From assembly GCA_000467715.1 (NCBI GenBank), contig AJFK01000895.1:1-64000 (forward strand): DNA of 64,000 bases, given 5' to 3'. Positions 11,143-21,517 of the stretch are shown piece after piece. Every line of letters starts with the position of its first letter. The first letter of the stretch is position 1. Both the position numbers and the translations under genes were made by a program. Under the pieces are notes generated by a model. The model made no database searches. It was not told the origin of the DNA and worked only from the letters and a program-made list of their open reading frames with translations. This DNA comes from Hysterium pulicare CBS 123377. Lineage: Eukaryota; Ascomycota; Dothideomycetes; Hysteriales; Hysteriaceae.

Positions 11143-12525
11143 GACGAAGGAGAAATCTCGAGCGACGGGTGAGAATGTGGAACCGGGAACTGTTTATGCT
11201 TCTCTGCCATCGTGTTGATGACTGGAGCCGTCTCCACAATCAAAAAGGCCAGAACAACGTGACACGTCCATAAGTCGATTGATTCCATCCTTCTTGAGGG
11301 GCCATCGCGTGGCCAGCTGAATTTACCAGTGGATAGCGAATCGCATCAGCAAACATCAGGCAATGGCTATACATTCAATGCAGCCAAGCGCCCAAATAGA
11401 CATTAGAACCTGAAGATACTGCATCTTGCCTCCCAAAGAAGCTCTCCAAGGTCTTCAGGAGGCAGCTGCCTTTGCTGTGATGTCTGCAGGTGACTTACGC
11501 TTCGCTAATGCGGAGTCCAAGTTGGTCGAAGGAGACGGGAGCATAACTGGGCCGTTGCTGCAGCCGTGGTCTTCAGCTGAGGCAGAATCACACCTCTTGA
11601 AGTTCTGCATCGGGTTGATGTATGTGGTAAGCTGCAGGGTGAAAGGGCGATCAGGAAGCGGGGCTGCGAAAGGAGTTTAGCCTTGACGGCACGTGCCGAG
11701 AATTGTGCTTAAGAGCTCAGCTTGCAGGGTCTAGGCTTCACGTAACCTCCACCCTTCGATCGCACGCAGGGCAGCGTCTACAACATGTCCTTGAGCAACT
11801 ACATGGCAATGGAACGGGTAACGCAGAGAAGTAAAGACAAAAATCATCGCCCGCGGGGAGAGGATTTGCCTGCTATTCTATTGAACACATTGATGCTACG
11901 CCAGGTCCCGAGAAAGGCTTTTGGCTCCTCATGTAGAGACCCCATCGACGGCGTCAACTGCGGCCCGACGCGCCCATCTACTTTGGGATTGGAAAAGGCC
12001 AGAGCTTGTGTCTTCTGTGGCCCAAAAAGGGAAACATAGTCGGGACTCAGCTGCGGTCGGGGAGCGCTATCACCTCTCCGCAAACGCCAACCTGTCAACT
12101 TGGACGATCCGAGTCTTCGAGAAGCTGTCTCGGAACCGAGCTCTGATGGACATACCCCTCGTCTACTACAATAGCCGGCACTTCACACAACGACAAGTTT
12201 CAACCCTCAAGATCGAATCTCAGCTCTGTCTCTGACGCCACTGGATTATGCAGAAATTATACCTGCGGTCAACGCTATCGTTCTTTCCCCCTTCTCTTAA
12301 CAAGGCATGTCGGCTGATCCGTATACGTCATGAGGAGTTTGATCGTCTACCCATGGCATTTGAGGCTTTCATCCTCGCCGCCCCTGTGAACTCCAGCTGA
12401 ATGTGGAAGCTATAGTTCCTTGGAGACTGGGTTGAAATGGAGTCTTATTGCCACATATCCGTCTCAGTCGGTTACCATCATTCTCTTCTCCATCTTTGTT
12501 TTTCACATCAACGCTGAATTGCATC
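11143..12525. other. Shared 5' region of the tyrosinase/laccase pair
   Basis: About 1.4 kb between the two divergent starts, so it may act as a bidirectional promoter for both phenol oxidases. It also contains the frame at 11288-11100 (minus) that might be the missing tyrosinase N-terminus. The open frames at 11426-11680 and 11785-12235 have no recognisable features and I do not call them genes. Confidence 0.5.
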
Positions 12526-14887
12526 ATGATTGATCTCCACACGTGCTGGGCTTACCTCTTGTACTTTTTCAATCTAGCCAGTCTCTCGTCCTATAATGGC
12601 CAAAGTCCACTTGTAACTCACAATGGCCCAAGCCTTCGACCAGAAGTAGCGACTACACTGCCAGTTAAGGCGGACTATCCATCTTTCCAGCCACCAAATG
12701 CCCCGCAGCATAGTACCTTTCTTTGCCAATATCCAGATCTGCCCGATTACGAGCCCTGTTCTGAGCATGATGCCCGAGGGTGCTGGCTACGGCCAAAGAA
12801 CAAGGCTTCGGGCTTACCAGAATACAACATTTACACGAACTATGAGCATTTCTTTCCCAAGGGCATCCTGCGTCGCTACAACTTAACTGTCACAAACACA
12901 ACGTTGTATCCGGACGGCTGTAAGAACAATCAATGCAAGGTATTCGTGGATGAAAAAACGATCAGTGATCCCTCCTATCCAGGACCATGGGTTGAAGCCT
13001 GTTGGGGCGATACGGTAAGTTGAAGTCTCCCGTAAGACATCATGATGGTTCTGCGAGCATTTCTACCAAAGGCACGCCGGATTGGTTTATATCGTGAGAG
13101 CTCAAGCTTACCACCACATACTTACAGATTGAGGTGACTATCAACAACAACTTGACCTGTAACGGCACCACCGTGCATTGGCATGGCTTGAGAATGTTCA
13201 ACAATGTGGAAAATGATGGAGTAAATGCCGTCACTCAATGTCCGATTGCTCCAGGTGAGAGCCAGACCTACAAGTTCCATGCCAGGCAGTACGGTACTTC
13301 ATGGTATCACAGCCATTATGCATTACAGGTGCGTTGCATACCCGTATGTACGTTTTTAACTGACTGACATTTGGTAGTATGCAGACGGTATGGCTGGACC
13401 TCTAACCATCCACGGACCTTCTTCCGGCTGCAATCAAACTGAGAAACGAGGTTGCTATGACACTTCGAAAGATCCGATTCTCATGACAGATTGGAATCAG
13501 CGCAGTGCATTTGAGGACTGGGCCTGGTCAATGGAGAAAGGTGGCAGACCTAGTATGACTAGCATCTTACTTAACGGGAAAGGTCTGTGTACCTCTGCCT
13601 ATCCTGTTCTCCAGCTAACAGGGCAACGTTTAGGCAAGTTCAAGCCCAGCAAAAGCGACAAGTGCATACCAGAAGAGACAAAGTTGCATACTTTAGTCTT
13701 CCAAAAGGTCAGTGAGGAATACTTCTGCCGCAACCTCGGCATTGACGGGCGTACAGGGTGTGCGGTACCTCCTTCGCCTGATCAATACTTCCGTCGATAG
13801 CACTTTCGTCTTCTCCATTGACGACCACAATCTCACCGTAGTTCAAGCGGACTTCGTTCCAATCGAACCTTATACCAACACCAGTGTCCTGGTCGGCATT
13901 GGACAGCGGTACCATGTCATTGTCGAAGCAAATGCCCCAGATGGAAACTATTGGATGCGTACGGTGCCTGCTACTCAATGCAATGGGTTCAGAAAAGATA
14001 GTAATGGGAATCCGATCGTGGAAGAGCAGACCGGAATCGTTCGATATAATTCGCAGAGCAAACTCGATCCCGTCAGCAAGCGAAATACGTTTGATATTCA
14101 ATGTTCCGATGAGACATATGAAAGCTTGAAGCCCATTCTGCCATGGAAAGTCCCTGAGCCCGCAGGTAAGATGTCCATCAGTGACCTACTCAAGATGAAT
14201 GCTAATTGATGCAAAGTTGCCGAATCCAATACCTTGGACGTGGGCTTTCAAGTGACAGAAAAGGGCGTCGGACCATATTACCCATCAGGCATAAGACGCT
14301 GGAAAATGCATAATGGGCCACTGTGGCTTGACTTCGGCAACCCAACGCTTTTGCAACCAAACTCAACACAGACCCCTCCGAAATGGACAGCGGAGATGAC
14401 AATCACGTCGAGCAAATCATCTGGGGACCAATGGGCTGAGCTGGTCATCCTAGCACCCCCTTTCAATTTGAGCGAACCACATGTTCCCCGCGCATTTCGC
14501 TCTGCAGCGCACCCAATCCATCTTCACGGCCATGACTTTGCAATCCTGGCCCAGGGTGACGGTGATTACAAGCCTGGGTCGACGGAGCTGAAGCGGAACA
14601 ATCCGCCTCGTAGAGATGTGGCGCTCCTTCCGGGAGGAGGCTACCTGGTTATTGCTTTCAAGATTGACAATCCAGGCATTTGGCTTATTCATTGCCACAT
14701 CGCCTGGCATGCTTCTTCGGGTCTCGCCATGCAGGTAAAGGAGAACGTGGACAAAATTCAATTGCATGATCCGACAGCACTGAACCACCAATGTAGCCAG
14801 TGGAAGAAATGGTATAATGGGAAGAGGGTTGAGAAGGGAAGCACTTGTACAGCTTGGGACCACTTTCAGGATGACTCGGGTATTTGA
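12526..14887 (+). CDS. Laccase (secreted multicopper oxidase, asco-laccase type)
   Basis: Extracellular benzenediol:oxygen oxidoreductase. Exons 12526-13014, 13128-13328, 13378-13582, 13634-13707, 13757-14165 and 14217-14887 keep the frame and give about 682 residues. All four copper signatures are present: HWHGLRM, WYHSHYA, HPIHLHGHDF and HCHIAWHASSGLAMQ. A signal peptide with a hydrophobic core (CWAYLLYFFNLASL) follows the ATG at 12526. The protein ends in DDSGI, close to the conserved DSGL C-terminal plug of ascomycete laccases that enters the oxygen channel; no longer cleaved extension follows. It points away from the tyrosinase, so the two genes may share control in pigment or phenolic metabolism. 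Some family members act in secondary metabolism, and this cannot be distinguished here. Confidence 0.95.
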
Positions 14888-15385
14888 TATAGCTGGCACA
14901 TTCTTTCAAGCGAACCGAAACTTGAGCTTGCAAAACCACGTTACTTGGCTTCTGCACGGCCGACGGTGTAGTAGCCCTGCGCCGAGGCATAGTGAACCAT
15001 TTTCTAGCTCCAAATTGTATCATTGACTTCATATATGTGATCACCTCATGGGGTCTCGCTCGAATTCCTTGCATTTACGTCTTTGTCATGTTTTCCCCTT
15101 CGATGATTGGGATACGGGAATTACGAAATTCCACCCCAGATAAGATTTCCTGTAATGATTTAGATGATAATGCCTTGACATGCAGTGAGCTTATAGTGAA
15201 TCTAAAGTCGACACACCGCATTCACTACCCTTGTTTTCACTCCGTAAGTAGCTGGACTCCTATCCTACAGCAACTTTGAAGCTTCACCGAGAGCTCACAA
15301 ATTCACCGTTACTACTTCCGCCGGATCAATACCCTCCTACCAGGTACTTTCATCCCGGCTAGACACAAACTCCCAATTGACCTCC
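14888..15385. other. Intergenic stretch
   Basis: No supported gene. It probably holds the laccase 3' UTR and the promoter of the gene at 15386. Confidence 0.5.
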
Positions 15386-16125
15386 ATGTACAGCGAAACC
15401 ATGTCAACCTCTACCCCAACCTCACGACCCTCAGTCAGTAAGTCCGCCGTCCGAGCCTACAATGGAGTAGTCGTCCAAGCAGGCCGACCTGGTGCGGAGC
15501 AAGACGTTCATTTGAGCGATCAAGCCATGATGAATTGCTTCATTCTAGCGAGCCTGACCGATGGAGCTACGCTACCGAATCTCGATCCTGGGGTCCTTAG
15601 GGCTATCAATGATTTGTTGGGTGAGACGAAGCTAAATGTAGTTCAGCCTGTCGGGACGTCGAATCAAGTGTCTAGCTCAGCTTCCGCTGCGCTGTCTGCT
15701 TCCACTGAGCCTGCGCAGCGTGGTCCACGTTTTCCAGCGAAACATTCCACCGGCGGAATTGACGTTGAGCAAGTTCGAGGATCCACGCTCAAGGAACGCG
15801 TTAGCGATCCAGTTGGCGGTCTTGGGGGCTCCATGGAAGTTGAGATAAAGGGGAGAGGGAGACGGAAGCCGATAATGGCCAAAAAACATGAAGCTGTTGG
15901 CGGTCTTGAGCCGCTCACAGGGACTGAGAGGACGACGCGAGGCAAGCAGTGGCGGATGAGGAGGCAACAAGAGATCTTGGATGAAATCAAAGAGAGAAAG
16001 TGTGTAAATCCCATATTGTTTAAGATCCTCTTGAAGGCTAACTGTCGTATAGGCAAATTGACATGATGTCACGACAGGAAAGAGGCGAAGAAGGAGCGGA
16101 AGCCAAACGAGCTGCGGAGGAATGA
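15386..16125 (+). CDS. Local-family protein with half-BTB-like module and charged C-terminus
   Basis: Unknown function. Exons 15386-15999 and 16053-16125 (53-nt intron) give 228 residues. Residues about 25-80 carry the family module: VVVQAGRPGAEQDVHLS, DQAMMNCFILASLTDGATL, DPGVLRAINDLLG. It resembles the 6404 gene most closely and the BTB-like gene at 4000 more weakly. The rest is low-complexity and Arg/Lys/Glu-rich, with a probable helix (RRQQEILDEIKERK) running into the last exon, which reads acidic/basic and ends at TGA 16123-16125. ATG codons at 15386 or 15401 are both possible. A relationship to BTB/Skp1-like folds is inferred from hydrophobic spacing only. Confidence 0.65.
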
Positions 16126-16610
16126 TGATGTGAGTGGAACATCTAGGGACCTTTGCGTTGACCTCGGGAGATATGGTCTCTTGGTGATCAGGAGTTAAGT
16201 GGACAGGGATGGAAAATTTTGAGCTTCAAAAGCTTCGAAACTACTATGATTCGACTCCAATGCTAGGGCTTAACCACTCATTCGATTTTGATAGAATCCT
16301 AGATGTAACTCTTCCCCATTTCGCCCTTCGATGCTCTAGACGTGATGTTACACGATAGTGCGGGTAGGTGGTAATGCCGTCTTGTGGACTGGTTTCTTCC
16401 ATCAAACCATTCATTCCCATTGGTAGTGCCACAAAGCGTGAATCTTGATTGAATGTCTTTCATATGGCCCAGTGTGAACCGATAGAGAAATGAGAATGAT
16501 AATACGAAACAAGGCACTCACGGTCCGGCAGTTCCAAACAGGCGAAGTATGAAGGAAAATTGCATGAGTTCAATAAAAAGGCCTTGCCCCCTGATCATGG
16601 TCTAGCAACC
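16126..16610. other. Intergenic stretch with one copy of a diverged repeat
   Basis: Lies between convergent genes. It contains the 16401-16467 copy of a repeat whose partner lies at 18047-18113. No gene supported. Confidence 0.5.
16401..16467 (+). repeat. Diverged direct repeat, copy 1 (flanks the 2EXR-like gene)
   Basis: About 51 of 67 positions match the copy at 18047-18113 in the same orientation, with shared cores such as ATTCCCATTGG and TTCATAT. About 13 of the 16 differences are transitions. Confidence 0.5.
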
Positions 16611-17921
16611 TTAGACAACCTCAGAGTGGACTGGTTTCCATGTAAGAACTTTCACGACGTAGCCCATTGTGTCTCCTTTCGGATGATGTGGGAAGGTCTG
16701 TCCATCACCAAATTTCGTTGGCCCCTTCCACTTCCACTCTCTCACTGCAGTATCCCTGCCATCAACCCTTAGAACAGATCTTGTGTTCTCTGAAGGCGCT
16801 GATGTTGTCAATATGTCCCATGTCTCTGGCTGCCTTAAAATACCCGTCACGACGGCGTCAAGTTCAGACTTCTTGAATTCGGCCGTTTCCAACTCCAGAA
16901 TGACCCTCTTCACGCTACGAGGGAACAACATGCCGCGAAAAACACTACAATCCAGCCTGAGAGGAGTGTTAGACTCCCAATACCACCAATCGGTGTAGCG
17001 GATGGTAATAGTAACGGTCGAAGGCTGCATCTGCGGATATTGTGAGAACATCCTAGGAGTGAAGGCGTAGAGCTGAGGAACAATTCTTATCTGCTTGAGC
17101 AAGGACCATTGATCATTTGTGAGCAGATTGACGCGTGGGAGGTAGAAAGTTTCTTCATTGTAGCGGTAGCCCTTTCGGTCGACATACTCTGCAGATAGTG
17201 TTACTCACTTGCATTGAGGTCTGGTTCTAATGGGGGAGCTAAGGAGCAGGTTATAAACGAAACGGATTATACGCATACCGGGAGGAACCCGCGCACTGCT
17301 TCCTCGATAAAAGCAAACTTCAAGATCTCGTAGCGGAATCGGGTTTGTCTCTAGGTAAACTAGTTTGCAAGTTCTAAGTAATGCCACGTCCACACGTTTC
17401 CGAGCGGCAAAACCGGGTCTCGTATAGTACGTTTCTCGTTCGTACTTGTGGTCAGGGTCCTCGTACTCTTGAAGCGCCAATTCAAAGACCTCATTTCGGA
17501 TTTCTGGAGGAATGGTGCTGAATAACGGCGATTGTGCCTGAGAATGATAACACTGTAATGACTGTTTAAGCAGGAGTGCTTCTTTTGACGCCTCGCACGA
17601 CGTGAGGTCAGCCTTATGGACCAGCATTGAATGCTCGCGGTCTTGGGTTGAATTTTTTCGATTTTTACGTGACTTGATAGCAAGTGCACGTCTGATAGAC
17701 TCCAATACCATTTCAAAGTGTGTGATGGCGTTGTTGAGAAAAGTTGTCAGTAGATGGTAGTGGACTTGGGAGAAATCTAGGCAGCAGCGTGAAAGGCGAC
17801 CGTCGGTTGCACGTAGAGGGCGACCACGTGATGCTGTGTGAAGTGAGGTAGCTTTATCATACGCCGCGTAAAGTACAGCTGGCTCTTCTCCGTGGAGTAG
17901 TATTATGGACGTCGACATCAT
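16611..17921 (-). CDS. 2EXR/F-box-like hypothetical protein
   Basis: Member of a large, expanded fungal family of unknown role. Exons 17921-17279 and 17188-16611 (90-nt intron, donor GTATGC) give 406 residues. The signature block near residues 130-190 is SPLFSTIPPEIRNEVFELAL, then RPGFAARKRVDVALLRTCKL and VYLETNPIPLRD, the usual layout in which an F-box-like IPPEIR helix is followed by ALLRTCK and YxEtnp. The C-terminal half is a mixed alpha/beta region with a WKWKGPTKFGDGQTF block and no other known domain. There is no signal peptide. It is flanked by two copies of a diverged 67-bp repeat. Similarity to F-box proteins is structural only; ubiquitin-ligase function is not shown. Confidence 0.75.
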
Positions 17922-18444
17922 GTAATATATGTCACATCATCTGATATGAATCCTAAGTGAAGATGTTATATAAAATGCAGTAAAGCACACCTTTGTAGGA
18001 ACGTATTTCTCTCTTCCTCTGACGTGCTGGTCAGGGAGAGAATTCGATGAAACCATCTATTCCCATTGGCAGCGTCATAAGGTGTGAATTTTGATTAGAT
18101 TCCGTTCATATAGTCTATATTCTGTAGCGTGGACAGGTAGGAAAATGGAACTGATGAATAGGAATCCGGCACCTGGATGAAATCGGTCCGAGGAGTCGAC
18201 CTCGGAACAATTGCCGCGACTTCAACACCACAAGTCTATCGCGTCACTCCCAAAATCCGTATGTTCGCGAATATTGTACCTTCAAAGCTGCAGACTGCAA
18301 ATATTGACTTGGTATCTATCTTAGAGCTCTCCATTGGCTTGTCATTTCTCCAAAAAGGCTTTCCACGCTACTCCGGAAGAGAGGCGACGGCTGTTGCGCG
18401 CTCCCATTTCCCCGCTTGTCAGCGACTCTGAAGCTTCGTTCAGC
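17922..18444. other. Intergenic stretch with second copy of a diverged repeat
   Basis: Promoter region of the divergent genes at 17921 and 18445, with the repeat copy at 18047-18113. The open frame of the 18445 gene extends back to 18334 but without an ATG. Confidence 0.5.
18047..18113 (+). repeat. Diverged direct repeat, copy 2
   Basis: Partner of 16401-16467 in the same orientation, about 76 percent identical by eye. The two copies bracket the 2EXR-like gene. Its origin (old element or duplicated UTR) is unknown. Confidence 0.5.
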
Positions 18445-19346
18445 ATGTCAAAGCTCTCTCCAGGCCTGAAGGCCCTCATAAGTGCTGCTCATTCGCGACC
18501 CGGGCCTATACCAGCCCCACGACACATTGAATCCGTTTATAGTAGGATAGCAAAAGAGGCCACGGAGAAGAGCGTAGGACGCCCATCATGGCTAGCTCTA
18601 TCGACAGCTGCAACTATGACAATGAACTCTCCGGATTCAATGCTGGCTCTTTTCAAGGTGGCAACCGCATCGCAGTCAAATGCCGACGCAACTGCTACAG
18701 CAGAACTGATGCGGGAGGTAGGATTGAAATGTATAGGTTTCAATGGAGTGTGTATACTGGGTTTCCCTTGATGCGCTGCTCTGATGTCTTACACTAGGTA
18801 CCTCGAACCATTAATATGCTAAATGCATTCCGCGCCTCCCTCCCACCCTCGATAGTATCCTCCCTCTCCAAAACCCCCACAAGATTCCCTACACCGTCAA
18901 ACATCGACTCAATAAATTCTCGGGGCCGTCAATTATGGGACTCGATATATCGTCCCCTAGAAAACAAACTCGAGGCTAAGCTTGCCGATGCACACCCTGA
19001 CCTACCTGTCTTCATTATAAGCGGAGAATACGGCGCGCTTTTCTCCGACCCTCCCCGAGATACTGGTGCGAATGTCGGAAGAGTAACAACAAGTCTCGTG
19101 GCGATTGCATGTCTAAGAGCGCAACAAGGTGTCGGCCCACAAGTATTAAGCCATGTCTTTGGTCTGCGAAAATCCTTTGAGGATGGAACATGGAAAGATG
19201 AACCATCAGCAGGAGAAGAGGAGGGAATAAAGTGGTTGGTCAGCGACGATGGCTGTACTTGGATACTAGAGAAGGTGGATGAAGTCGTAGCGGCGCTTGG
19301 AGGAGGGCAAGGATCCACCTTCGCGCCTTTCAAAGCAAAATTATAG
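18445..19346 (+). CDS. AhpD/carboxymuconolactone-decarboxylase-like protein
   Basis: Probably a small redox-type or structural protein of the AhpD-like superfamily; substrate unknown. Exons 18445-18747 and 18798-19346 (50-nt intron, phase 0) give 283 residues. The spliced junction reads [16 protein letters not shown], the helix segment that is typical of this all-alpha fold in fungal members. The catalytic CxxC of true AhpD enzymes is not seen (only isolated Cys residues, such as KCIGFNG), so peroxidase activity is doubtful. C-terminal blocks include [18 protein letters not shown] and [19 protein letters not shown] chose the ATG at 18445 as the first ATG of the frame. The superfamily assignment rests on remembered fungal proteins and is moderate. 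Confidence 0.65.
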
Positions 19347-20167
19347 ATGGTACCTCTCATTCGACCCAGGAAGTTGGAACCAGCGGTTGGTGAGTCACAA
19401 ATCCAATCCTCAAAGTTTCGAGCGACCCAGGCTTGAATGTGGGTCCACCCAAACTTTGAGTTCTTCTTGAATTCGCGAGTATCTGGCGAACCGAAATTAT
19501 GCTTCACGCAAAGTGCCCACATGAAACCCATAATAGGTCGCATCTGTTGTATTCTTCGGTCTTAAAGGGACGTCCGGTACTATCTCCATCGTTGCTATGT
19601 TTATCGATTTGTACCGTTTAAACTGACGAGAAGGAGGTACCCTAAGCCGATACTCGCTTGACTCCGGAGCGAAAGCCAGCGGATGGCCTTGAACTCCGTG
19701 GTACTTGAGGTAGGCTCCGCTAAAAAGATCCTTCTGCCGCCTTCCCGCCCCATTAGCCCACTTCCTTCTCAGCAGTTTATACGATATTGATGCAGATATT
19801 GCCCATTTCATCGATTTGGAGTTATTCAGAGCTCATGAGACATTATATGTTCACCATGGCGCTTTTCCCGTTCCCCATGCTGTGGGCTGTCTCTTATTCA
19901 CGCTATTCACGTAAACTTTATCAAAATCCTCGACACGGTGATTTTAGCAGTTAGAGTCATCCAGCAGTTAGCGTGATCTATGGCATTGAAATTTGGTGAA
20001 CCACCCAAAGTTGAGCACCTGGATCACCAAATTTGAAACATGGAGGGAGCTATAAAGCGGAGAGCCCGTCCTTTCCTGGTTCCCAGCTTTTCAACTCATA
20101 CGACTTCTACTCTCTAAATCATCTTGCTATCAGCATTACCTTTAGTCATCTTCTATCAACTTTGACA
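19347..20167. other. Intergenic stretch with a weak minus-strand open frame
   Basis: A minus-strand frame at 19811-19497 (104 codons) and another at 19543-19350 (for example NSKFGWTHIQAWVARNFEDW) look less random than their surroundings, but I found no introns joining them and no family. They could be a decayed or unrecognised gene. The region also carries the promoter of the gene at 20168. Confidence 0.3.
20051..20056 (+). promoter_or_regulatory. TATA box of the HELAH-protein gene
   Basis: TATAAA lies 112 bp before the ATG at 20168. It sits inside the longer open frame that begins at 20033, so it argues for translation starting at 20168. Confidence 0.4.
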
Positions 20168-21517
20168 ATGTGCAAATCTACATCCCCACTTAGCTGGTCG
20201 TCTCCTGAGGTGATGGAGACCCTTAATGACGCTTACACCCATCCAGATTTCCCCAATTCTGAGCATTGTAAGCAATTCAAAGAGCCTCTCCAGCAATCTT
20301 ACCAGCCATATCGAGAGCCCTTGCAAGAACATGGTTATCTAGAAGTCCCATCAATCGATCCAGTAGACTTTTTGGAGGGGGAAATTCATCCTATATTTCA
20401 AAACTCGAATTGGTTGTCGAAGGTGGGAATGGAGGATGTATATGAAGCGATGGCGCCTGCATTCAGACTGGCCACGATGTTGATTACGAAAGACGAATTG
20501 TTGGGGTGGTGGATACACGTGCGATATGGAAAACGGGTCCAAGATGCGTCTGGTGAATGTTACCTCGAAGACGACGAACGCGAAAATCAACCACAGGCCC
20601 GGGACAACGTCAAACAAGACTTTTTGGATTTGGCTGAGCGCATCAGATTTTTTTGGTATCCTAACTGCTGGAGACCTTCTTGCGAGGCCGTAACAATTGC
20701 TTCTCCACGGTTCCTCGTAACAATGCTCGATAGCGAGGAAACCCCGTCCAAATCTGCCATCGACCAGGAAGCAGCTAATCCTGGAATCGGAATCAACCTC
20801 AAACTTTTCGATCTTCTGCTCGCGTCTCGCGATACCCGAAAGATCTCTCCAAGCGAAAATCTCCGACTCCAATTCATGTTCGCTCTAGTTTTGGTGCATG
20901 AGCTCGCGCACGCTTGGTCCACCACCTGGCAAGGCTTCGTAGACGGAGAACCCTTCGCTCGATTGTCGGATCCCCTGAAAGAGATGGGAAAGTCGTGGGA
21001 GAATTCAATATTCGGCGCCTCCATCGATGGTAGCGATATCTCTAAACCCCTAGTCTCCACGAGCTGGAAGAACTACGTCCCATACCACGTACCCTTGGAA
21101 GCAATCATCCCCATGACATGGGTACAACAGTGGTTCCGGAAAAAGACATGGGAGAATATCGCCGAAATGCAGTCGCAGGGCCACCTCAAAGCACCATCGA
21201 CCGCCGAGGACCCCAAAGCTTTCTTCGCGCGACGCTTCGACGATAAACGGATAGGTGTCGCTATGTATGTGGATCACGTCCAGATGATGCCGTCGTTACA
21301 ACATGTTCGCGACGTCGTTTTCCCGGGACTGTCGACGCCGCCGAGATCGCTCAAGTGCATCGACAGCTGGTATGAGAAAGTTTGGGCTAGGGAACTCCGC
21401 AGGGCGCAGGTCAGGAGCAATGGGAATGCGCCGAGGGTATGGTTTCAGGCGTGGGAGTATGCGAAGTTTTGTTATGGGCAACACCCGGATCGAGAGATCC
21501 CAGATAAAATTATTTAG
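20168..21517 (+). CDS. Putative zincin-type metalloprotein with HELAH motif
   Basis: Unrecognised fungal family with a probable zinc-metallopeptidase site. The single exon codes for 449 residues from the ATG at 20168 (starts MCKSTSPLSW). The motif LVLVHELAHAW at about residues 244-254 is an HExxH zinc site in a hydrophobic helix, and DGEPFARL follows some 15 residues later, where the glutamate could be the third ligand. There is no signal peptide, propeptide or membrane helix, so the protein is probably cytosolic. The open frame continues upstream to 20033, but a TATA box lies within that part, which makes 20168 the better start. Peptidase activity is inferred from the motif alone; proteins with such sites can be inactive. 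Confidence 0.75.
   Translation: MCKSTSPLSWSSPEVMETLNDAYTHPDFPNSEHCKQFKEPLQQSYQPYREPLQEHGYLEVPSIDPVDFLEGEIHPIFQNSNWLSKVGMEDVYEAMAPAFRLATMLITKDELLGWWIHVRYGKRVQDASGECYLEDDERENQPQARDNVKQDFLDLAERIRFFWYPNCWRPSCEAVTIASPRFLVTMLDSEETPSKSAIDQEAANPGIGINLKLFDLLLASRDTRKISPSENLRLQFMFALVLVHELAHAWSTTWQGFVDGEPFARLSDPLKEMGKSWENSIFGASIDGSDISKPLVSTSWKNYVPYHVPLEAIIPMTWVQQWFRKKTWENIAEMQSQGHLKAPSTAEDPKAFFARRFDDKRIGVAMYVDHVQMMPSLQHVRDVVFPGLSTPPRSLKCIDSWYEKVWARELRRAQVRSNGNAPRVWFQAWEYAKFCYGQHPDREIPDKII

Noticed and set aside
11426-12235. Plus-strand frames between tyrosinase and laccase
   Set aside because: No domain, signal peptide or intron structure; more likely promoter and leader sequence.
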